The translations under genes and the position numbers were made by a program. Below the pieces are notes generated by a model. It made no database searches and had not been told where the DNA came from. It saw only the letters and a list, made by a program, of their open reading frames with translations. Source: Microbacteriaceae bacterium (lineage in GTDB: Bacteria > Actinomycetota > Actinomycetes > Actinomycetales > Microbacteriaceae). From it: a stretch of 64,000 nt of DNA. Below, one piece after another: positions 25,058 to 33,377 of this stretch (the first letter of the stretch is position 1; every line of letters starts with the position of its first letter). The DNA is taken from contig JAPSJW010000007.1 of assembly GCA_031177985.1 (NCBI GenBank), positions 95,346 to 159,345 of the forward strand, given 5' to 3'.

Positions 25058-25632
25058 CAGCCCTTCTTCGCGGCGGCTTTCGCCGCACGCTTCGTCTCCC
25101 GCACCTTCGTGAGCGAGTCGGGGTCGACGATGTCGGCGACAGAGCGGTAGCTGCCCTCCTCGCCGTAGCTTCCCGCCGCCTCGCGCCAGCCGGCCCCTGT
25201 GAACCCGTACTGCTTGCCGAGCAGCGCGAGGAAGATCTTCGCCTTCTGCTCGCCGAAGCCCGGCAGCGCCTTCAAGCGCTTCAGCACCTCGGGGCCGTCC
25301 GGGTCCCCGTCGGTCCAGATCGCCTCGGCGCGCCCGTCCCATCGCTCGACGAGCTCGGAGCAGAGCGCCTGGATGCGGCCAGCCATCGAGCCCGGGTACC
25401 GGTGGACGGCAGGCGGGGTGCGGCACACCTCGACGAACGCCTCGGGGTCGTGTTCCGCGATAGCACGCGCGTCGAAGGACCCCAGCCGCTGCCGGATCTT
25501 CTCGGGACCCGCGAACGCCGTCTCCATCGCGACCTGCTGATCGAGGAGCATGCCGACGAGCAGCGCGAGCGGATCGGTCGAGAGCAGGCGATCGGCGTCG
25601 GCCTCGCCGGTGATGTGCAGTGCGGGCGTCAT
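25057..25632 (-). CDS. HhH-GPD-type base-excision repair protein
   Basis: The product has 191 residues. LLVGMLLDQQVAMETAFAGP (about 24-43) and the helix-hairpin-helix LKALPGFGEQKAKIFLALLG mark the HhH-GPD superfamily. The usual Lys/Asp catalytic pair is not clear and there is no C-terminal FeS cluster, as in a short actinobacterial subgroup. The tail is Lys/Ala-rich (KRAAKAAAKKG), likely DNA-binding. It heads the operon with mug. Confidence 0.88.
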   Translation of the reverse strand: MTPALHITGEADADRLLSTDPLALLVGMLLDQQVAMETAFAGPEKIRQRLGSFDARAIAEHDPEAFVEVCRTPPAVHRYPGSMAGRIQALCSELVERWDGRAEAIWTDGDPDGPEVLKRLKALPGFGEQKAKIFLALLGKQYGFTGAGWREAAGSYGEEGSYRSVADIVDPDSLTKVRETKRAAKAAAKKG

Positions 25633-25639
25633 GCTCTCG

Positions 25640-25645
25640 ATTCTG
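25640..25645 (-). promoter_or_regulatory. -10-like hexamer for the HhH-GPD/mug operon
   Basis: CAGAAT on the minus strand, seven bases before the ATG at 25632. It lies eight bases from the opposing hexamer of ychJ, so the two promoters face outward from a 32-bp gap. Confidence 0.45.
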
Positions 25646-25652
25646 CCAGCGC

Positions 25653-25658
25653 TACCGT
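25653..25658 (+). promoter_or_regulatory. -10-like hexamer for ychJ
   Basis: TACCGT, six bases before the ATG at 25665. Confidence 0.5.
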
Positions 25659-25664
25659 CGAAGG

Positions 25665-26066
25665 ATGCTGCTGCCCGAGAACGCGCGCTGCCCGTGCCTG
25701 AGCGGCCTCCCGTACGGCGAGTGCTGCGCTCCGCTGCACCGCGGCGAGCGGGTCGCCCCGACCGCCGAGCAGCTCATGCGCTCGCGCTTCTCGGCGTTCG
25801 CCGTCGGCGACGCGGCGTACCTGCTGCTCACCTGGCATCCGACGACGCGGCCCGCATCGCTCGAGGTCGACGAGCGGATGCGGTGGTACCGCCTCGACAT
25901 CGTCGCCACGGTGCGCGGCGGCCCGCTCGACACTCGCGGAGAGGTCGAGTTCGCGGCGCACTGGCGCACTCCCGACGACCGGGGCGTGCAGCGGGAGCGG
26001 AGCGCCTTCGTGCGCGAGGGCGGACGCTGGTTCTACCTCGACGCCCCCGGCCAACGGCAGGGCTGA
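25665..26066 (+). CDS. ychJ: YchJ-family (UPF0225) SEC-C-motif protein
   Basis: The product has 133 residues. The N-terminal SEC-C-like zinc motif CPCLSGLPYGECC (9-21) is followed by the NTF2-like YchJ domain (MRSRFSAFAVGDAAYLLLTWHP; given here as MRSRFSAFAVG and DAAYLLLTWHP). Function is unknown; SEC-C motifs bind zinc and often ribosome or SecB-like partners. The leaderless start at 25665 is preferred over an upstream in-frame start at 25620. Confidence 0.9.
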   Translation: MLLPENARCPCLSGLPYGECCAPLHRGERVAPTAEQLMRSRFSAFAVGDAAYLLLTWHPTTRPASLEVDERMRWYRLDIVATVRGGPLDTRGEVEFAAHWRTPDDRGVQRERSAFVREGGRWFYLDAPGQRQG

Positions 26067-26067
26067 C

Positions 26068-26388
26068 TCAGTCCTGTGCCGCAGCCAGCAGCCCTCGCGC
26101 CTGGGCGAGCAGCACGGACCCGTCGATGGAGAGCAGGATGCGTCCATCGTCATCCCGGTCCACCCAGCCGAGCTTGCGGAGCGGCTGGATCGCGCGGACC
26201 AGTTCGGACGCGGGCACCGCCAGCTCCTCGGCGAGGTCGGCGCGGCCGCGCGGCTCGGTGCCGATGGAGGCGAGGAGTCCGAAGGTGTCGAGCGACAGCC
26301 CGACCGGAGCCAGGAGATCACCCACCCGCTTGCGCAGCCGGGCATGGTCGAGGAAAGCGGCGTGGGCGTCGACGACGGACGAGGTCAT
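26068..26388 (-). CDS. Small winged-helix protein, MarR-like
   Basis: The product has 106 residues. The order LSLDTFGLLASIG, GRADLAEELAVPASELVRAIQPLRKLGWVDRDDDGRILLS (winged HTH with beta hairpin) resembles a single MarR/ArsR-type DNA-binding domain. There is no sensor domain. Targets unknown. It is convergent with ychJ with one base between the stops. Confidence 0.75.
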   Translation of the reverse strand: MTSSVVDAHAAFLDHARLRKRVGDLLAPVGLSLDTFGLLASIGTEPRGRADLAEELAVPASELVRAIQPLRKLGWVDRDDDGRILLSIDGSVLLAQARGLLAAAQD

Positions 26389-26394
26389 GCCTCC

Positions 26395-26400
26395 ACGCTA
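26395..26400 (-). promoter_or_regulatory. -10-like hexamer for the MarR-like gene
   Basis: TAGCGT on the minus strand, six bases before the ATG at 26388. Confidence 0.55.
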
Positions 26401-26447
26401 AGCGCGTCGGCCTACGGCTGTCTGCGCGTTCTCTCTCGCCGGCGCCG

Positions 26448-27092
26448 CTACACCAGCCGGCGCAGCAGCTCCTCGGGACTGACACCTGCCTCGCGGGCGC
26501 GGCGCGTCAGGCGGGTGTGCTCCTCGTCGGTCAGCCGCAGCACGACCTCCCGCAGGGGCGGTTCCTGGTCGTCGAAGTCGAAAAGGGCGGTCTCCGCAGG
26601 CACCGTGACCCTGATCGGGGATCGGGAGACCGTGCCGAAGCCCGGCCCGGTGTCGGGGTCGCGGCCCTGCTGGAACGCGGTTGCGGCGGCGCGCGCCCGC
26701 GCATCCGCCGCCTCGTTGAGCACGTGCCCGACGTGGCCCTTGACCCACTCGAAGCGGTAGCGCCTTCCCTGGATCGCCTCGTCGAGCTCGCGCATCAGGT
26801 CGACGTTGAGCACCGCGGAGCCGTCGCGCTTGCGCCAGCCCTTCGCCTTCCAGCCGGGCATCCACTTGGTGATCGAGTTGATCGCATACTGGCTGTCGCA
26901 GAGCACCAGCAGGTCATCGTCGATGCCCTCGGTGGCACGGAACAGCTCGAGCACGGCTTTGAGCTCGCCCATGTTGTTGGTGCCGTGCTTCCAGCCGCCC
27001 GCCGCCCAGCGGTCGTCGTCGATGTACCAGGCCCAGCCCGCGGGTCCGGGGTTGCCGAGCGCGGATCCGTCGGCGGCAGCGGTGAGAGTCAC
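26448..27092 (-). CDS. rnhA: Ribonuclease HI with C-terminal extension
   Basis: The product has 214 residues. The RNase HI domain (1 to about 138) has all catalytic residues: D8 (AADGS), E43 (MGELKAV), D66 (CDSQYA), H120 (WVKGHVGH) and D130. It cleaves RNA in RNA/DNA hybrids (Okazaki primers, R-loops). The extension (about 140-214) ends LREVVLRLTDEEHTRLTRRA and looks like a ribbon-helix-helix segment, not the RNase-H hybrid-binding domain. The GTG start is leaderless-type. Confidence 0.93.
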   Translation of the reverse strand: MTLTAAADGSALGNPGPAGWAWYIDDDRWAAGGWKHGTNNMGELKAVLELFRATEGIDDDLLVLCDSQYAINSITKWMPGWKAKGWRKRDGSAVLNVDLMRELDEAIQGRRYRFEWVKGHVGHVLNEAADARARAAATAFQQGRDPDTGPGFGTVSRSPIRVTVPAETALFDFDDQEPPLREVVLRLTDEEHTRLTRRAREAGVSPEELLRRLV

Positions 27093-27098
27093 CGGTCC

Positions 27099-27104
27099 AT
27101 CGTA
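27099..27104 (-). promoter_or_regulatory. -10-like hexamer for rnhA
   Basis: TACGAT on the minus strand, six bases before the GTG at 27092. Confidence 0.5.
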
Positions 27105-27120
27105 GGGAGGGCAGCGGACG

Positions 27121-27918
27121 TCACGGACGCACGTCCGCCGCCGCGACGGCGACGAACCGCAGGTGGGCGTCGAGGTCGTCCGCGTCAGCGACGACGGCGC
27201 GGAGCACCAGCTCGTCGACCGCCGATCGGTAGCGCAGGGCGTTCCCCGCGATCGCGCTCGTCAGCGTCGTGTCGAGCGGGTCGAAGCCGTGACGCTCGAA
27301 GTTGGCGGCGTAAGCGGGCACCGCGGCGTAACGCTCGGCCTCCCGTTCGAGGGCGGGCCTCGCGCCGGCGTCGACGATCGTGCGCACGTAGAGGGTGGCC
27401 CGGGGACGCGGCCGGCCCGCCGCGGCCCGGTGCAGCTCGTCGCGCTGCTCGGCGGCGAGACCCGGCGGCAGCCAGTTGAGCAGCACGCCGTCGGCCTCCT
27501 CCGCCGCCAGCCGGCGCATCCGCGGGCCGAGCGCCCCCACCACGACCTCGGCCTGGGTCCGTTCCCGCAGCAGGAGGATGGCGTCGCGCACCCGAGCGAG
27601 CGATCCGGCGCCGCCCGCGCCGGCGCCGAGGCCGAGAACGAGGCGCTGCTGCGGCAGCCCTGCGAGCGACGAGGCGATCTGCTCGACCGGACGGCGGTCG
27701 AGCGGCAGGACCCCGGCTCCCAGACGGATGCGGTCGGTCGCCTCGCCCGCAGCACGCAGCGCCGCGAGGGCGGCGCCGTGAGGGGTGTCGTTCACCCACA
27801 GCGCCGCGAAGCCGGTGCGTTCCGCCTCGACCGCGACCCGGGCGATCGCCGAGGCGCCGAGGGACGCGGCGACGCCGATCGAGACCTCGCCGACGGCGCT
27901 CGAGTCGTCGCCTGTCAG
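27121..27918 (-). CDS. LLM-class flavin-dependent oxidoreductase (probable CTG start)
   Basis: About 265 residues. The luciferase-like fold shows [10 protein letters not shown] at the N-terminus, [37 protein letters not shown], and [22 protein letters not shown]. It probably uses F420 or FMN; the substrate is unknown. No ATG, GTG or TTG lies in frame between the rlmN stop and the first conserved strand. A CTG at 27918 overlaps the rlmN stop as CTGA and has GGTGAG six bases before it. The nearest standard start is a GTG about 150 bp inside rlmN. The gene looks intact otherwise. Confidence 0.78.
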   Translation of the reverse strand: MTGDDSSAVGEVSIGVAASLGASAIARVAVEAERTGFAALWVNDTPHGAALAALRAAGEATDRIRLGAGVLPLDRRPVEQIASSLAGLPQQRLVLGLGAGAGGAGSLARVRDAILLLRERTQAEVVVGALGPRMRRLAAEEADGVLLNWLPPGLAAEQRDELHRAAAGRPRPRATLYVRTIVDAGARPALEREAERYAAVPAYAANFERHGFDPLDTTLTSAIAGNALRYRSAVDELVLRAVVADADDLDAHLRFVAVAAADVRP

Positions 27919-29180
27919 GACGCGCTCACCGCATCCGCAGCAGCGAGCTGGCCGCAGGCGCCGTCGATCTCCTTGCCGCGGGTGTCGCGCAGTGTCGTGG
28001 GAACCCCCGCGACGATGAGACGCCGCACGAACTCGTCGGCGACGTCGGGGTCGGATGCCGTCCACACGGAGCCGGGGGTCGGGTTCAGCGGGATGGGGTT
28101 CACGTGCACCCAGCCGCGACCGCGCTCGTTGAGCTTCTCGGCGAGGAGGTCGGCGCGCCATCCGTGGTCGTTCATGTCCTTGATCAGCGCGTACTCGATC
28201 GAGACTCGTCGCCCCGTCGCCTCGAAGTATGCCCGGGCGGCGTCGAGCGCCTCGTCGACCTTCCAGCGCGAGTTCACCGGGATGAGCTCGTCACGCAGCT
28301 GGTCGTCGGGCGCGTGCAGCGACAGCGCGAAGGTCACCGGGATCTTCTCCTCGGCGAGCTTGTGGATCGCGGGAACGAGCCCGACCGTCGACACCGTGAT
28401 GTGGCGGGCGCTCATGCCGAGCCCTGCGGGCTGCGGCGTCGTCATGATGCGCACCGCGTCGATGACCCGCTTGTAGTTGGCGAGCGGCTCGCCCATCCCC
28501 ATGAAGACGATGTTCGTGACCCGCTCCTTCGGCGAGTTCTTGAGCTCGCCGTTCGCGAGGGCGCGGTTCGCGCGCACGATCTGGTCGATGATCTCGCCCG
28601 TGGAGAGGTTGCGGGTGAGACCCGCCTGACCGGTGGCGCAGAACGGGCAGTTCATGCCGCATCCGGCCTGCGACGAGATGCACAGGGTGACGCGCTCGGG
28701 GTACCGCATGAGCACGGACTCGACGAGCGCCCCATCGTGAAGCCGCCAGAGGAACTTGATCGTGTCGCCGTTGTCGGTGGTGAGCCGGCGGGCCTCGGTC
28801 AGCAGCGGCGGCAGCATCCCCGCGACGAGTTCCTCGCGACCCGCGGCCGGCAGGTCGGTCATCTCGGCGGGATCGCTCGTGTAGTGCGAGAAGTAGTGCG
28901 CGGTGAGCTGCTTGGCACGGAACGCGGGCAGCCCGAGCTCCTTCATCTTCGCGGCGCGCTCCTCAGCCGACAGGTCGGCGAGGTGCACGGGGGGCTTGCC
29001 GCGCTTCGGGGAGGCGAACTGCAGCAGAGGGCGACCCGTCGCATCCGTCTTCTGCTGCCAGCCCTCGGTGCGGGGGCGTACCTGGCGCTGCTCGCGCTCC
29101 GGCCGCTCCGCCTCGTCGCGATCGCGCAGCACAGCGGCGGAGGGCTCGCGCACCTCGGTGATCGGCGGGAAGTCGGGCAT
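27915..29180 (-). CDS. rlmN: 23S rRNA/tRNA adenine-C2 methyltransferase RlmN
   Basis: The product has 421 residues, somewhat longer than usual because of an N-terminal extension of about 60 residues. The radical-SAM motif is CGMNCPFC (CxxxCxxC), with GMGEPLANY and the late cysteine in GACGQL. It methylates A2503 of 23S rRNA and A37 of some tRNAs by a radical mechanism. The ATG at 29180 is six bases after TACCCT. Its stop overlaps the LLM gene. Confidence 0.95.
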   Translation of the reverse strand: MPDFPPITEVREPSAAVLRDRDEAERPEREQRQVRPRTEGWQQKTDATGRPLLQFASPKRGKPPVHLADLSAEERAAKMKELGLPAFRAKQLTAHYFSHYTSDPAEMTDLPAAGREELVAGMLPPLLTEARRLTTDNGDTIKFLWRLHDGALVESVLMRYPERVTLCISSQAGCGMNCPFCATGQAGLTRNLSTGEIIDQIVRANRALANGELKNSPKERVTNIVFMGMGEPLANYKRVIDAVRIMTTPQPAGLGMSARHITVSTVGLVPAIHKLAEEKIPVTFALSLHAPDDQLRDELIPVNSRWKVDEALDAARAYFEATGRRVSIEYALIKDMNDHGWRADLLAEKLNERGRGWVHVNPIPLNPTPGSVWTASDPDVADEFVRRLIVAGVPTTLRDTRGKEIDGACGQLAAADAVSAS

Positions 29181-29186
29181 CCGTCA

Positions 29187-29192
29187 AGGGTA
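29187..29192 (-). promoter_or_regulatory. -10-like hexamer for rlmN
   Basis: TACCCT on the minus strand, six bases before the ATG at 29180. Confidence 0.5.
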
Positions 29193-29264
29193 CCGGGTTC
29201 GGCCTGTCGCACGCCGGAGATCCGGCACCGTCGCTACGATGGGCGCCCCGATGAAAGGACGAGC

Positions 29265-29867
29265 ATGGCCAAGGATTCGAGCCGCAAGACGCTGCGTGAC
29301 CGCCTCGAGAAGGCCCGGAAGGCGCTCAAGCGGCTGACCTCCCAGCAGCGTGGACTCGATCGGGAGGCCGCGAAGAAGCAGCGTGCCGCCGACAAGGCCG
29401 CGAAGGATGCCGCACGCGCCGCCGAGGATGCCGCCAAGGCCGGCCAGGCGGCCGATGCCCACTCCGCGCGCGTCGCCTCGGCCGAGCAGGCCGTGACTGA
29501 TGTCGAGGTGCAGCTGGATCCGAAGCGCGCCAAGGAGGTGCGGAAGGCCGCGGCGGCTGCGAAGAAGCGCGAGGACGCCGCGAAGAAGAAGGCGCGACCG
29601 GCCGCCTCCCCTTCGCCCGAGGTCGTCGAGGCCGCCGCCATCGAGGAGCCCGAGCCGGTCGAGGCCGCGTCGATCGAGGCACCTGAGCAGCCTGAGCTCG
29701 CCGAGGCGGAGCCGGACCCGGCGCCCGCCTCTCCCCCGGTCGCCGACGCGTCCGAGGTGCCGGATGCGGGTTGGACCGTGGTCCGCCTGCGGGCCCTCGC
29801 GCGCGAGCGCGGCATCACCGGGATCTCGCGGCTGACGAAGGACCAGCTTCTCGAGCGGCTCCGCTAG
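29265..29867 (+). CDS. Lys/Ala-rich coiled-coil protein with C-terminal Rho-N/SAP-like domain
   Basis: The product has 200 residues. Residues 1-110 form a highly charged, Lys/Ala-rich helix (histone H1-like composition). Residues 115-165 are Glu/Pro/Ala-rich linker. The last 35 (WTVVRLRALARERGITGISR then LTKDQLLERLR) match the Rho-N/SAP fold that binds nucleic acid. It may be a nucleoid- or RNA-associated protein. AAAGGA precedes the ATG at 29265. Its 3' end overlaps the convergent gene by four bases. Confidence 0.78.
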   Translation: MAKDSSRKTLRDRLEKARKALKRLTSQQRGLDREAAKKQRAADKAAKDAARAAEDAAKAGQAADAHSARVASAEQAVTDVEVQLDPKRAKEVRKAAAAAKKREDAAKKKARPAASPSPEVVEAAAIEEPEPVEAASIEAPEQPELAEAEPDPAPASPPVADASEVPDAGWTVVRLRALARERGITGISRLTKDQLLERLR

Positions 29868-30325
29868 ACCGCGGACGGCAGCTTCTGCTGCTGCCGCCAC
29901 TGCGCCCGGACGGCGAACCAGCGGTTCGACGGCGGCAGGAAGAGCAGCACGATCGTCGCGACGCTCGGAAGGGCCACGAGCGGGTTCAGCTCGCCGTCGC
30001 TGAGGAAGAACCCGAACGCGATGCCTGTGACGAGGACCGCGGCGAGCACGAAACGCGCCCAGCCGTACCCACGGGCGAGCGCCACGATGAGCATGATCAC
30101 ACCGGCCACGGCGGCGAGGATGATCAGCGCGGCGACGACGCCGACCATGCCCCACCCAGGCTCCCCACCGGCGCCCGCGAACACGGTCATGAACACCGCG
30201 GCGAAGACGAGCAGCGCGATGATGCCGACAGCGGCGAGGATCGCGAGAGCGACCGCGATCCCCGTCACGGGCGGCATCGACGGACGGGACGCGGCGGCAG
30301 GCGGAGCGTACTGGGGCTCGGACAT
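29864..30325 (-). CDS. Four-helix membrane protein of unknown function
   Basis: The product has 153 residues: a proline-rich N-terminus, then four hydrophobic segments (about 20-50, 58-84, 88-108, 114-132) and a basic tail. This is a common Microbacteriaceae-type small membrane protein without assigned role. The ATG lies six bases after TAGCGT. Confidence 0.75.
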   Translation of the reverse strand: MSEPQYAPPAAASRPSMPPVTGIAVALAILAAVGIIALLVFAAVFMTVFAGAGGEPGWGMVGVVAALIILAAVAGVIMLIVALARGYGWARFVLAAVLVTGIAFGFFLSDGELNPLVALPSVATIVLLFLPPSNRWFAVRAQWRQQQKLPSAV

Positions 30326-30331
30326 GGTCTG

Positions 30332-30337
30332 ACGCTA
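30332..30337 (-). promoter_or_regulatory. -10-like hexamer for the membrane-protein gene
   Basis: TAGCGT on the minus strand, six bases before the ATG at 30325. Confidence 0.55.
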
Positions 30338-30381
30338 GCGCGGCGTGGCGGTGGACGGCATGCGGTCGCCCCGGCCGGACC

Positions 30382-30930
30382 TCACGAAGGGAGCCCGCTC
30401 ACGGCCGATTCGAGAGCGAGGAGCCGTTCGGGTGGGCGGCCGGCGATCTCGACGATGCTCGTGCCCGGCCCGATGAGGTCGGAATCGTCGAGGAGGTCGA
30501 GCAGGACATCGTTCATCGCCTCTCGCAGAACCGGATGCTCGTCCTCGCCGACCACGATCTGATCGGCAGCGGTGAGCGGCAGCACGACGAGAAGATCGAC
30601 GCGCTCGAGCGCCTCGCGAGTGATCGCTCGCGCGCGTTGGTCGAGCTCCGGAGACAGCGATCCGCCCATACCGTCGATTGCGAGCAGGTAGGCGAGGAAG
30701 TCGAGCGGTCCGCGCTCGGCGATGACGTGTCCTGCGGAGTCGCGTGGCACAAGACGATCTGCGGAGATCCGGAGCTGCGCGGCGAACGGAGACGCAGTCG
30801 GGCTGTCCCACCTCTCGTCGAGAGAGTCGAACGGATCGGCGAGCACGGCGAAGTCCCGGTGCCGAGAGGCGAAGTCGGAGATCAGTGTGCTCTTCCCGCT
30901 CGCGTGAGTCCCTGAGACGACGATCCGCAT
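30382..30930 (-). CDS. P-loop kinase/ATPase (AAA_28-like)
   Basis: The product has 182 residues. Walker A is VVSGTHASGKSTLI (4-17), and ERGPLDFLAYLLA resembles the second conserved block of the AAA_28/NadR-kinase-like group. It is likely a small-molecule or nucleoside kinase, but the substrate is not determined. The ATG lies six bases after TAGGGT. It stands alone. Confidence 0.8.
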   Translation of the reverse strand: MRIVVSGTHASGKSTLISDFASRHRDFAVLADPFDSLDERWDSPTASPFAAQLRISADRLVPRDSAGHVIAERGPLDFLAYLLAIDGMGGSLSPELDQRARAITREALERVDLLVVLPLTAADQIVVGEDEHPVLREAMNDVLLDLLDDSDLIGPGTSIVEIAGRPPERLLALESAVSGLPS

Positions 30931-30936
30931 ATCGCG

Positions 30937-30942
30937 ACCCTA
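30937..30942 (-). promoter_or_regulatory. -10-like hexamer for the P-loop kinase gene
   Basis: TAGGGT on the minus strand, six bases before the ATG at 30930. Confidence 0.5.
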
Positions 30943-31060
30943 GGGGCACGCCCCTCTCCGCAGCGAACGAGTCAACTCCTGCGTCTCCGCGCCGCAGGGC
31001 CACTCATTACCACCCGCGGCGTCTCCTTCGCCACCGTGCAGACGAACGCGCCGCGACTCA

Positions 31061-31088
31061 TTCGACCCGCGCTCGGTTGTCCTAATGT
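31061..31088 (+). promoter_or_regulatory. Candidate promoter of the carbohydrate ABC operon
   Basis: TTCGAC at 31061-31066, 16 bases, TAATGT at 31083-31088, leaving a leader of about 35 bases before the GTG at 31130. The rest of the 199-bp gap (30931-31129) shows nothing else that I recognise apart from the opposing leaderless hexamer. Confidence 0.45.
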
Positions 31089-31129
31089 GAAGAAGACCTC
31101 GCCTCTTCGATGACGAACGGAGTCTGCGC

Positions 31130-32407
31130 GTGACGGCATCGCCGCACTTCCTGAATCGTCCGGTCAGTCGGCGTGCCGTGCTCGGCGGCCTCGGCGCTCT
31201 CGGCGTCACCGGTCTCCTCGCCGGCTGCGCCCCCTCCGGCGGCCGCACCGACATCACGTTCTTCATGAGCAAGACGGAGGTGCTCGAGCACTTCACGGAA
31301 CTGATCAGCGAGTTCAACTCCTCGCAGTCCAACGTGAGGGTCATCCTCGATTCGAGCTCCAACATCGCGGCGACCTTCGTACGCGGCAACCCGCCGGACA
31401 TCGCGTGCTTCACCTACAACCTCGAGATGGCGCGGTTCATGGAGCGCGGTGCGCTGAGCGATCTCTCCGATGTGAGCATCGCGTCCCAGATCCGGCCCGA
31501 GGTGCAGGAGCTCGTCGACCAGTACGCGACGTACCCCGGACGCACGAGCGTCATCCCCTGGTCGGTCACGGCCGCGGCCGTCATCTACAACCAGGACATC
31601 TTCGAGGAGCAGGGACTCGAGGTGCCGCGCACCTGGACTGAGTTCACCGAGGTCTGCGAAGCGCTCGTGGCGGCGGGCATCACGCCGATCTACGGCACCT
31701 ACCGCGACCCGTGGACGATCGCCCAGGGCCACTTCGACTACACCGTGGGCGGCTCCTTCGACACCGCAGAGTTCTTCGAGAAGATGAAGGAGCAGGGTCC
31801 GCAGGTCGGGATCGACTCCTCCGTCTCCTTCCAGAAGGACTTCTTCGAGCCGATGGAGCGGATGGTTCAGCTCAACGAGTGGTCGAACCAGAACGCAGCC
31901 AGCCGCGGCTACGGCGAGGGCAACTTCGCCATGGGTGCCGGCGAGGCGGCCATGTACATGCAGGGGCCGTGGGCGCTCACCGAGATCGAGAAGACCGCGC
32001 CGGACGCCCGGCTCGGCAACTTCCCCCTGCCGATGACCGACGACCCCGACGACCTCCGGGTGCGCGTGAACCTCGACCTGGCGCTCTGGATCCCGGAGGA
32101 GTCGCAGAAGAAGGATGCGGCTCGCGAGTTCCTCGAGTTCCTCACGAAGCCCGAGGTGCAGGACACGTACAACCAGCAGTTCCTCGCCTTCGGCACGAGG
32201 CAGGACGCGCCTCCGCAGGAGGATCCCCGCGTCGCGGAGCTGCAGTCGTTCTACGACGAGGGGCGCTTCTACCAGGGACCCTCGAAGGCGATCCCGCTCA
32301 CCATCCCCGCGGAGGGCTACATCCAGGCGATGATGACCGGCTCGAGCATCGAGGGCACCCTCCGCACCATGGACAACGACTGGCGCCGGCTCGCCGTGCG
32401 CAGCTGA
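31130..32407 (+). CDS. Carbohydrate ABC transporter substrate-binding lipoprotein
   Basis: The product has 425 residues. The signal peptide combines a twin-arginine start (SRRAVLGGLG, Arg 14-15) with a lipobox LLAGC, so Cys33 is the likely lipidated residue. The mature part is a cluster B extracellular solute-binding protein (family 1): PPDIACFTYNLEMARFMERG, GAGEAAMYMQGPWALTEIE. The likely ligand is an oligosaccharide. It is the first gene of an operon with two permeases. The GTG at 31130 has ACGGAG upstream. Confidence 0.92.
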   Translation: MTASPHFLNRPVSRRAVLGGLGALGVTGLLAGCAPSGGRTDITFFMSKTEVLEHFTELISEFNSSQSNVRVILDSSSNIAATFVRGNPPDIACFTYNLEMARFMERGALSDLSDVSIASQIRPEVQELVDQYATYPGRTSVIPWSVTAAAVIYNQDIFEEQGLEVPRTWTEFTEVCEALVAAGITPIYGTYRDPWTIAQGHFDYTVGGSFDTAEFFEKMKEQGPQVGIDSSVSFQKDFFEPMERMVQLNEWSNQNAASRGYGEGNFAMGAGEAAMYMQGPWALTEIEKTAPDARLGNFPLPMTDDPDDLRVRVNLDLALWIPEESQKKDAAREFLEFLTKPEVQDTYNQQFLAFGTRQDAPPQEDPRVAELQSFYDEGRFYQGPSKAIPLTIPAEGYIQAMMTGSSIEGTLRTMDNDWRRLAVRS

Positions 32408-32432
32408 CCCCCCGGATTCGAAGGAGACCCTG

Positions 32433-33377
32433 ATGGCATCCGTCGCTCCAGCGCCGAGCACGGCGCGTCCCGCGCCCGCCGGCGAACGCAAGGGCATCCC
32501 GGGCCGCAGCGGCAAGTTCAACCGAGTCGACCCGGTGTTCTATGCGTTCCTGCTGCCGGCGCTCGTGCTGTTCACCATCGCCATCACCGTGCCCGCCATC
32601 ACGGGCATCGTGTACAGCTTCACCAACTCGATCGGGTTCGGGGAGTCGGAGTTCATCGGGTTCCTGAACTACGCGGTGCTGTTCTCCGACCCGGCGGTGC
32701 TGAGCTCCTACGGGTTCACGCTGGGCTTCTCGGTCGTGACCGTCGTGCTGGTCAACCTCATCGCGTTCTTCCTGGCGCTCGGGCTGACCTCGCGCATCCG
32801 CTTCAGGAACGCGCTGCGGTCGACGTTCGTCATCCCGATGGTGGTATCCGGCATCATCATCGCCTACGTCTTCCAGTACCTGTTCTCGAACTCGCTGCCG
32901 CAGCTCGGGCAGGCGATCAGCAATCCGGTGCTGTCGCAGAGCATCCTCGCCAACGCCGACCTGGCCTGGATCGGCGTCGTTCTCGTCACCGCGTGGCAGG
33001 CCGTGCCGAGCGCGCTGCTCATCTACATCGCGGGGCTGCTCTCGATCCCCGGCGACGTGTACGAGGCCGCGCAGATCGACGGCGCGAGCGGACGGCAGCG
33101 GCTGTGGTCGATCACCCTTCCCCTCGTCGCCGGCTACATCGTCATCAACGTGATCGTCGGGTTCAAGAACTTCATCAATTCGTACGACATCATCGTCGGC
33201 CTTACGAACGGCGGACCGGGCACCGCGACCCGCAGCGTCGCGATGACGATCTTCACCGGATTCACCGGCGGCGACTACGCGTACCAGATGGCGAACGCCG
33301 CCATCTTCTTCCTCATCGCGATCGCCATCGCGGTGCTGCAACTACGTGTCACCCGAGGAAGGGCGGCCATCCGATGA
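32433..33377 (+). CDS. Carbohydrate ABC transporter permease 1 (MalF/UgpA type)
   Basis: The product has 314 residues and six membrane helices. The EAA loop EAAQIDGASGRQRLWSITLP contacts the ATPase. GAAGGAGA precedes the ATG. It is 25 bp after the lipoprotein gene, and its TGA overlaps the next ATG (ATGA). Confidence 0.93.
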   Translation: MASVAPAPSTARPAPAGERKGIPGRSGKFNRVDPVFYAFLLPALVLFTIAITVPAITGIVYSFTNSIGFGESEFIGFLNYAVLFSDPAVLSSYGFTLGFSVVTVVLVNLIAFFLALGLTSRIRFRNALRSTFVIPMVVSGIIIAYVFQYLFSNSLPQLGQAISNPVLSQSILANADLAWIGVVLVTAWQAVPSALLIYIAGLLSIPGDVYEAAQIDGASGRQRLWSITLPLVAGYIVINVIVGFKNFINSYDIIVGLTNGGPGTATRSVAMTIFTGFTGGDYAYQMANAAIFFLIAIAIAVLQLRVTRGRAAIR

